A program made the translations under genes and the position numbers. The notes below the pieces were generated by a model, which saw nothing but the letters and a program-made list of their open reading frames with translations, was not told where the DNA came from and made no database searches. 7,553 nucleotides of DNA from Phycisphaerae bacterium (GTDB taxonomy: Bacteria; Planctomycetota; Phycisphaerae; Phycisphaerales; SM1A02): NCBI GenBank assembly GCA_018665385.1, contig JABJDN010000007.1, positions 1-7,553 on the forward strand, in the 5' to 3' direction. The first letter of the stretch is position 1; each line of letters opens with the position of its first letter. This document shows, piece after piece, positions 1 to 5,707 of the stretch.

Positions 1-1
1 C

Positions 2-127
2 GACTTACTTGCTATCATTGACGCGTGGGGAATCTGTTCAGGTTGTGCTGCTGACATCAACAGCGACGGTGTAGTGAATGTAAATGACCTTTTATATATA
101 GTTGGAAATTGGGACACATGCTCATGA
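2..127 (+). CDS. C-terminal fragment of a secreted protein with a dockerin-like tail (5' end outside window)
   Basis: The frame from base 2 is open to TGA at 125-127 and gives 41 residues. They read as the end of one EF-hand repeat (DLLAIIDAWG) followed by a complete second one (DINSDGVVNVND, then LLYIVGNWDTCS). The calcium loop has Asp, Asn, Asp and Gly at positions 1, 3, 5 and 6 and Asp at position 12, as in type I dockerin repeats. Two cysteines (CSGC) precede the loop and one lies next to the C-terminus, the same layout as in the next gene. The body of the protein lies upstream of the window, so its function cannot be stated. In planctomycetes such modules terminate many secreted proteins and are not tied to cellulosomes. 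The stop overlaps the next ATG (ATGA, 124-127), which suggests translational coupling. Confidence 0.85.
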   Translation, partial: DLLAIIDAWGICSGCAADINSDGVVNVNDLLYIVGNWDTCS

Positions 128-2463
128 TAATTACTTCAATACTCATTGCAGAACTTGCGCTTACAGGCGGCTTCGGCAACTTTACTAACCAAACTTCTCA
201 ACGACTTGTAAGTGATCCGGCTGTTGGCATAAGCGATGTTGAAGAAAAAGATTACGCATGGGGTGATCTTGACCTTGACGGTGACATCGACCTTGTGTGC
301 GTTCGCAAAGAACCCTTTACTTCAACTGGAAAAAACATAAACGTTCTATTCATGAACGAAGGCGGAAACTTAGTAGACAGGACAGCAGAATACGCAACGG
401 CAACCGATGTTGCTGGCGACAATGGTTTTTTGACTGCTACCAATGATCGTGATGTTGTTTTGCACGACCTTGACTCCGATGGCTGGCTCGACATGATTAC
501 AGTCACAACTCTCACAGATAACTCAACAAAAGCACTCTCTCATCCACGCATTTATATGAACCTTGGCGAAGTAGATGGAATTTGGCAAGGCTTCCGCTTT
601 GAAAATGACCGCATTCCTCAAATGCATAACACCGCTGGACCCCGCTTTTGTTCACTCGCAGTAGGTGATATATCAGGTGATGGGCATCCGGATTTGTACT
701 TTGGAGACTACGACAGTGGTGGGACTCAAATATTCGATTACAACAACCGGCTCCTCATCAATGATGGCAATGCATTCTTTACCGACGAGAGCACCGAACG
801 CATGGCCAGTGAAATGCTGGAGTCTGCTTTTGGCGCAGCTAGCCAAATGATTGACATGAACGGCGATGGCGTTTTAGATATTGTGAAACAAACTTCGTTG
901 AACCCTCCACAGCACGTTGCCATTACGTACAACGACCCGAATAACGAAGGGTACTTCAATGGGTACGATATTATTGACGAACTAGCACCTTACTTTGTAA
1001 CGTGCGGCGACTTGAACGGTGATGGACGACCTGACATGGTTGTCGTTGACGATGCTTCAGACACGTACTACATCAACACTGGAAACGGTGGCGATGGGTT
1101 TGCTAATTTCGATAGCATTACATTACAAAATAGCGACGGATTTGGTGGCAATGCAATCATTCGTGATTTGAACAACGATGGCCACCAAGATGTAATTGTT
1201 ACAGATGTTGATGTTGATATTTCTGGCTGTTCTCGCACAACACATGTCTACAGAAACTTAGGCGATGTCCCAAACATCACATTGTCTGAGCAAGATGTTG
1301 GCATTTCGAATGCCCAGCTTCAAGGTGTGCATGATGTCGCTGTGTTTGATATCAACGGCGATGGCTGGCTTGATATGGTGATGGGGCGATGCGATTCTAC
1401 TGAGATTTGGATTCAAGACGCTCCAACTGGCGTTATATTTTCATACCCAAGCGGGCTTCCGGGATTCGTACCGCCAAACATAGCAACTACTTTTGAAATT
1501 GATACACAAGCTGTAGGCGGTGGACAGATTAATCCGAACACTGCAATGATTACTGTTATGGAAAACGGCAGCAAAACAAAGTACCCACTGGTCTCTCTTG
1601 GCAAGGGTCTTTTTGAAGCAAGCCTACTCGCAGGTGATTGTGCTAGCGATCTTCAGTTCTTTATCTCTGTCTCTCTCACTTCAGGCGGATCATTTACAGA
1701 CCCACCAACTGGTTGGCATACTGTCACAGTCGGCGATGGAACAGATATTATTTTCAGAGATGATATGGAAGATGATGTTTCTATTTGGTCTGTCTCAGAT
1801 AGCGATTCACTAACTACGGGCACTTGGGAACAAGCAGATCCAAACGGCACTATTTATAACACTCAAATGGCTGCACCAGAAGATGACGTTACCGGTGGCT
1901 CACAAAACGTCCAATGCTTCGTCACGCAAAATGGCGAGCCAGGTGGTGCTGCGGGTACTGCCGATGTTGACGGTGGAACGACTACACTTGTTTCTCCACT
2001 GCTTGATGTTGCGGGTACGGATGGCATTATCTCCTACGCACGATGGTTCTTTGATAGCCAAACTTCTGACACCCTTAAAACATATATCAGTAACGATAAC
2101 GGTGACACGTGGACTTTGGTTCATGAAACTGTGGGCACAAATTCGCAATGGGAACAAACAAGTTTCACTGTGAGTGCACATATTGAACCTACAAATGAGG
2201 TGCGAATTGCCTTCATCGCCGAAGACAGCGATCCACCAAGTATCGTGGAAGCTGGCATCGACAATTTCCAATTGGAAATCATCGTATGCGGTGCAGATTG
2301 CATAGGCGATATCAACAATGATGGTACTGTCAACGTAACCGATGTTCTTGCAGTTATCGGCGACTGGAGTACCAGCAACCCAGAAACTGACCTAGACGGT
2401 AATGGAATCGTCGCTGTTGGTGATTTACTCATACTTATTGGAAATTGGGGCAACTGCGAGTAA
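124..2463 (+). CDS. Secreted FG-GAP/VCBS seven-bladed propeller protein with jelly-roll domain and C-terminal dockerin-like module
   Basis: A 779-residue extracytoplasmic protein; its role is probably binding or structural, and no catalytic motif was seen. From ATG 124, a short hydrophobic N-terminus (IITSILIAELAL) could be a signal peptide, although it has no basic residue. Seven Asp-rich calcium loops of the FG-GAP/VCBS type follow at about residues 48, 115, 182, 244, 296, 348 and 409 (for example DLDLDGDIDL and DINGDGWLDM), as expected for a seven-bladed integrin-alpha-like propeller. Residues ~430-540 look Ig-like. Residues ~543-722 resemble the jelly-roll domain common in planctomycete proteins (SYARWFFDS, ISNDNGDTW, VEAGIDNFQL). 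Two EF-hand loops at 729-740 and 756-767 form the dockerin-like tail, ending NWGNCE. ATG 124 was chosen because it overlaps the previous stop. ATG 118 is equally possible, and an in-frame TTG at 109 is unlikely. No good Shine-Dalgarno sequence is visible. Confidence 0.9.
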   Translation: MIITSILIAELALTGGFGNFTNQTSQRLVSDPAVGISDVEEKDYAWGDLDLDGDIDLVCVRKEPFTSTGKNINVLFMNEGGNLVDRTAEYATATDVAGDNGFLTATNDRDVVLHDLDSDGWLDMITVTTLTDNSTKALSHPRIYMNLGEVDGIWQGFRFENDRIPQMHNTAGPRFCSLAVGDISGDGHPDLYFGDYDSGGTQIFDYNNRLLINDGNAFFTDESTERMASEMLESAFGAASQMIDMNGDGVLDIVKQTSLNPPQHVAITYNDPNNEGYFNGYDIIDELAPYFVTCGDLNGDGRPDMVVVDDASDTYYINTGNGGDGFANFDSITLQNSDGFGGNAIIRDLNNDGHQDVIVTDVDVDISGCSRTTHVYRNLGDVPNITLSEQDVGISNAQLQGVHDVAVFDINGDGWLDMVMGRCDSTEIWIQDAPTGVIFSYPSGLPGFVPPNIATTFEIDTQAVGGGQINPNTAMITVMENGSKTKYPLVSLGKGLFEASLLAGDCASDLQFFISVSLTSGGSFTDPPTGWHTVTVGDGTDIIFRDDMEDDVSIWSVSDSDSLTTGTWEQADPNGTIYNTQMAAPEDDVTGGSQNVQCFVTQNGEPGGAAGTADVDGGTTTLVSPLLDVAGTDGIISYARWFFDSQTSDTLKTYISNDNGDTWTLVHETVGTNSQWEQTSFTVSAHIEPTNEVRIAFIAEDSDPPSIVEAGIDNFQLEIIVCGADCIGDINNDGTVNVTDVLAVIGDWSTSNPETDLDGNGIVAVGDLLILIGNWGNCE

Positions 2464-2536
2464 CTATTACACGTATATTTACCTAATTGAGTGGCATTTA
2501 ACCAATTACAGGTCAAAATAGACCATTGAGAGAAAG

Positions 2537-2548
2537 GTTCTATAGAAC
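2537..2548. promoter_or_regulatory. Perfect 12-bp palindrome directly upstream of the LVIVD-propeller gene
   Basis: GTTCTATAGAAC is its own reverse complement and ends 4 nt before ATG 2553. It overlaps the end of a purine-rich, SD-like stretch (AGAAAGG, 2531-2537) that lies rather far (15 nt) from the ATG. The placement would suit an operator or a translation-control site. A palindrome of this length is expected once or twice by chance in 7.5 kb, so its position in an 89-nt gap is the main argument. No convincing -35/-10 pair was seen here. A second small inverted repeat, GGTC-AAAATA-GACC, lies at 2511-2524. Confidence 0.3.
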
Positions 2549-2552
2549 TATT

Positions 2553-4499
2553 ATGAATATTAAAACCATCCTAACAACCGTTGTTATCGCAGGCGTCGTT
2601 CCTGCTGTTCTTATCGCACACCAAGACGACCCGAAAATCAAAGACTTGCAACCTGCTGTGAAAGCTGACGCGTTCCGTTTAGCTGAACACCCTGCTGGTC
2701 TTCGAAACATAGGTGGTTTTGATTCAGAAAATGTCGTATTGCATTCTTGGCTTCCATTAAACGAACTCGATGGCGCAGACTCAGGGAATGATTCTTGGGG
2801 TTATGTTTCACCTTCTGGTCGCGAATATGCACTTATGGGCACGAGCAGCGGCACAGTTGTTGTCGAGATAACAAATCCTGGTAATGCTCAAGTTATTGCT
2901 TCTCTGAATGGGCCAAACTCTCTCTGGCGTGATATCAAAACATACGGCACCTACATGTACTGCGTTAGCGAAGGCGGCGGTGGTATTCAAGTCTTCAATC
3001 TTGCTGACATTGATAACGGAAATGTGCAAACACTCAACTCCGCAGGGTCAGGTTCTTCGCATAATGTAGTTATTGATACTGAAAGTGGCTTTCTCTATCG
3101 AACTGGCGGTGTCGCGGACGGCATGTACATATACAGCCTTGCTAATCCTGCTGCACCTGTGCAAGTAGGACAATGGACAGACCGATATATTCACGACGCT
3201 CAAGTAGTCACCTACACCAATGGACCTTTCTCTGGTCGCCAAATTGCATTTTGTTGCGCAGGATTTAGTGGTGGATGGAGTGATACTGGTTTAACTATTG
3301 TCGATGTCACAAATAAATCAAATCCATTTGTTGTGTCGCAAACGTACTACAACAATGCTGAATATTGCCACCAAGGCTGGCTTTCTGAAGACCGTCAACA
3401 TTTTTATATCAATGATGAACTCGATGAGCAAACGAACGGTGGTTCAACTACTACACGAATCATCGATGTTGCTGACATTGAAAACCCTTCGTATGTAGGT
3501 ACGTTTACCAGCGGTTCCACTGCCATCGACCACAACTTATATACGCATAACGGAATGATTTTTGAAGCGAATTATCGCTCAGGACTGAGAGTTTTTGACG
3601 CGACAGATCCACTCAATCCTACGCAATACGCATATTTCGACACATATCCAACCAACGACAATGCAAGCTTTAACGGATTATGGAATGTCTACCCATACTT
3701 CCCAAGTGGAACAGTCATCGGCAGCGATCTTGAACGCGGTCTATTCGTTTGGAAGCTGGGCGTCCTTGACCCTTGCGATACTCCACTTGGATCTTGCGTG
3801 AATGATATTGATGGAAATGGCACTGTAGGCGTAAGCGATATTCTCGCAGTTATCGAGAATTGGGGAATCTCGGGCGACGGCACATTTAGACCAATTGGCG
3901 ATGTCAATGATTCTTGTTCTGTAGACATATCTGACTTGCTTCAACTCGTCGGGGATTGGGGCAGCGAATGTATCATTACTGGAGCATGTTGTTTAAGTGA
4001 TTTCAGTTGTGCTGAACTTAGCTTCAACACTTGCTCTGAACAAGACGGAACATATTATGGCGACGAATCACTCTGCTCAGACACCAACTGCCCAGGCGCT
4101 GGAGATGAATGCAATACTGCAATGGTTGCGCAACTTGGAGCAAACAGTTACGAAACAAACTCCGCAACTCCAAGTAGTCCTGAACCAGATGATTCGCAGT
4201 GCGAAGGCACATATATGAACTGGGCAAATTCCCAAGATATCTGGTTTGTATGGGTTGCAGAGTACACAGGCACAGTTCATTTCACTACGTGTGAAGACTC
4301 TAGTTTCGATACCTCGATGGCACTCTATGAAGGGGCATGCAATAACCAAGTGGCATGCAATGGCGATGGTAATGGTGATAATGGCTGCCAATCATATTAC
4401 TCAGCTATCGATTTCAATGTGCAAAAGGGATCTAACTACTACATTCGAATTGGCGGCTGGGAAGGCGCTACAGGTTCGGGTGTACTTACTATCGAGTAA
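2553..4499 (+). CDS. Choice-of-anchor B family (LVIVD-type) propeller protein with internal dockerin-like, Cys-rich and PPC-like domains
   Basis: A 648-residue secreted protein of unknown biochemical role. Residues 1-23 are a good signal peptide (MNIK, then a hydrophobic core, then AHQ). Residues ~60-402 are a beta-propeller of the LVIVD/choice-of-anchor B type, with repeated strands such as GIQVFNLADI, GLTIVDVTNKSNP, TRIIDVADIENP and GLRVFDATDPLNP. Family-like motifs IHDAQ, CHQGW and DHNLY place histidines at 214, 273 and 327, with another at 170 (SSHN). A dockerin-like pair follows, with loops at 418-429 and 450-461. The second loop is degenerate, with Ser and Cys where Asp and Gly are expected. 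Residues ~477-514 form a Cys-rich module starting GACC. Residues ~515-648 resemble a PPC (pre-peptidase C-terminal) domain (DIWFVWVAEYTG, FDTSMALYEGAC, YYIRIGGW). ATG 2553 was chosen over an in-frame TTG at 2526 because the signal peptide begins there. It lies 9 nt before the di-heme gene, so the two are probably co-transcribed. Confidence 0.88.
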   Translation: MNIKTILTTVVIAGVVPAVLIAHQDDPKIKDLQPAVKADAFRLAEHPAGLRNIGGFDSENVVLHSWLPLNELDGADSGNDSWGYVSPSGREYALMGTSSGTVVVEITNPGNAQVIASLNGPNSLWRDIKTYGTYMYCVSEGGGGIQVFNLADIDNGNVQTLNSAGSGSSHNVVIDTESGFLYRTGGVADGMYIYSLANPAAPVQVGQWTDRYIHDAQVVTYTNGPFSGRQIAFCCAGFSGGWSDTGLTIVDVTNKSNPFVVSQTYYNNAEYCHQGWLSEDRQHFYINDELDEQTNGGSTTTRIIDVADIENPSYVGTFTSGSTAIDHNLYTHNGMIFEANYRSGLRVFDATDPLNPTQYAYFDTYPTNDNASFNGLWNVYPYFPSGTVIGSDLERGLFVWKLGVLDPCDTPLGSCVNDIDGNGTVGVSDILAVIENWGISGDGTFRPIGDVNDSCSVDISDLLQLVGDWGSECIITGACCLSDFSCAELSFNTCSEQDGTYYGDESLCSDTNCPGAGDECNTAMVAQLGANSYETNSATPSSPEPDDSQCEGTYMNWANSQDIWFVWVAEYTGTVHFTTCEDSSFDTSMALYEGACNNQVACNGDGNGDNGCQSYYSAIDFNVQKGSNYYIRIGGWEGATGSGVLTIE

Positions 4500-4508
4500 C
4501 CTACAAAC

Positions 4509-5636
4509 ATGTTCATTGAACTATGTTGCTTGACGCTTCTTTCAGTAGACAATGCTGGTGCGCCTACTTTTTCTGAAAAGGAATGGGCCGTAGTACAATC
4601 ATTGAGCCCAGCAATAGTAGAAAAAGATACGACTAACAAATATGAGCACAATGAGAACGCGGCATTACTTGGACATGCTATTTTCTTTGATCAGAGATTT
4701 TCCTCAACTAAAAAAATCTCGTGTGCCACATGCCATACACCTGAAAAATATTTTACTGACGGTATGGCTGTTGCAGAAGGCATACAGCAAACAACAAGAA
4801 ACACGCCAACTGTATTGAACGCTGCACATCAGCGGTGGTTTTTTTGGGATGGCAGAGCAGATACTTTATGGGGGCAGCCTATCCAAACAATGGAGCATCC
4901 AGATGAAATGAATATGTCTCGAGAGCAAGTCATCGCAACGGTAGATAACGACGATGCACTTTCAGAGCTATGGGCCAAAGCATTTGGTGTACTACAAGCC
5001 GATGACGTGGATGCAAACTCTGCAAAAATTGCAAAGGCGCTTGCGAGTTACATCGTAAAACTTGAGGCTTCTCACGCTCCATTCGATGAGTTTGTTGCAG
5101 GAGACACCGAAGCACTTTCATTCTCTGCTCAACGAGGGTTAAAAAACTTTATTGGTGACGGTGGCTGTTTACGCTGCCACTTTGGTCCTTGGTTCACTGA
5201 TGGTGCATTTCATTCCGTTGGTGTTGGGCCACTTGACGGTGGGCCCTTACAAGACAGTGGACGAGCTGGAGCGATCGAGAAACTCAAAAGTTCGCAATTT
5301 TCTGCTGGAGGCAAACACAGTGATGATCCAATGAGCATGCGCGCCGTTATTTCGAAGCATATTGCTAAACGGAGAGAAGATTGGGGGGCGTTTAGAACAC
5401 CAAGTTTACGTAATGTCGCAGAAACTGCTCCGTTCATGCATGCCGGGCAACTTAAAACGCTTGATGATGTGCTTGAGCATTATTCCACATTAGAGAATTT
5501 CGTGAGCGCAGATCACCACCGTGAGACAATACTAAAACCACTCAACTTGACAAAAGAACAAAAGAATGACTTGATTGCATTTCTAAAGTCACTGACATCG
5601 CCGCTGCCAGATTCTTCACTTCTTACATCTCCATAA
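4509..5636 (+). CDS. Di-heme c-type cytochrome, MauG/CcpA (cytochrome c peroxidase) family
   Basis: A 375-residue extracytoplasmic redox enzyme. The family reduces H2O2 or uses it to oxidise a protein or metal substrate; the substrate here is unknown. Two CxxCH heme-attachment sites are visible, CATCH at 72-76 and CLRCH at 220-224, in the family's N- and C-terminal domains. The FWDGRA motif puts the conserved inter-heme Trp at 113, and the conserved distal Glu is probably E133 in HPDEM. The C-terminal block TPSLRNVAETAPFMHAG (298-313) is followed by Tyr325 in LEHYS, at the position where MauG has its Tyr heme ligand and classical CcpA has Met. The distal His after the first heme motif in classical peroxidases is missing. 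The N-terminus (MFIELCCLTLLSVDNAGA) is a plausible but unusual signal peptide without Lys/Arg. It starts 9 nt after the previous stop, in the same frame and without a Shine-Dalgarno sequence. The family call is firm; the MauG-like subtype is inferred. Confidence 0.92.
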   Translation: MFIELCCLTLLSVDNAGAPTFSEKEWAVVQSLSPAIVEKDTTNKYEHNENAALLGHAIFFDQRFSSTKKISCATCHTPEKYFTDGMAVAEGIQQTTRNTPTVLNAAHQRWFFWDGRADTLWGQPIQTMEHPDEMNMSREQVIATVDNDDALSELWAKAFGVLQADDVDANSAKIAKALASYIVKLEASHAPFDEFVAGDTEALSFSAQRGLKNFIGDGGCLRCHFGPWFTDGAFHSVGVGPLDGGPLQDSGRAGAIEKLKSSQFSAGGKHSDDPMSMRAVISKHIAKRREDWGAFRTPSLRNVAETAPFMHAGQLKTLDDVLEHYSTLENFVSADHHRETILKPLNLTKEQKNDLIAFLKSLTSPLPDSSLLTSP

Positions 5637-5707
5637 TTTTTCATAGAGGCAGAAGGTCACTTCACTCGTGGTGTAACTCATGAGCTTAAATGCTAAAGTT
5701 AGATCTA
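5637..5707. other. Convergent intergenic gap without a recognisable terminator
   Basis: These 71 bases separate two genes that run toward each other. A short T-run (5636-5641) follows the di-heme gene's stop but has no preceding GC-rich stem. The only structures seen are two 8-bp palindromes, CTCATGAG at 5677-5684 and TAGATCTA at 5700-5707, both too weak to call as terminators. Transcripts from the two sides may overlap, or termination may be Rho-dependent. Confidence 0.5.

Noticed and set aside
109..123. TTG start at 109 for the FG-GAP protein
   Set aside because: It adds only five residues and lies inside the previous gene's tail; ATG at 118 or 124 is more likely.
1201..1221. Short GATGTT-type tandem repeat in the FG-GAP gene
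   Set aside because: It encodes an Asp/Val-rich strand next to a calcium loop and is explained by the protein sequence; three or so units are too few to call a repeat.
1900..2516. Antisense open frames of 123 and 131 codons under the FG-GAP gene
   Set aside because: The + strand there encodes a recognisable jelly-roll and dockerin-like module; the antisense translations show no domain or plausible start context.
2526..2552. TTG start at 2526 for the LVIVD protein
   Set aside because: It would add nine residues (including three Arg) before a normal MNIK signal peptide; ATG 2553 is the better start.
2..3972. Cellulosome components suggested by the dockerin-like modules
   Set aside because: No cohesin, glycoside hydrolase or carbohydrate-binding domain is visible, and such modules are widespread on unrelated planctomycete secreted proteins.
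5637..5707. Bidirectional terminator between the convergent genes
   Set aside because: The only inverted repeats are 8-bp palindromes with no loop and no T-tract next to a stable stem.
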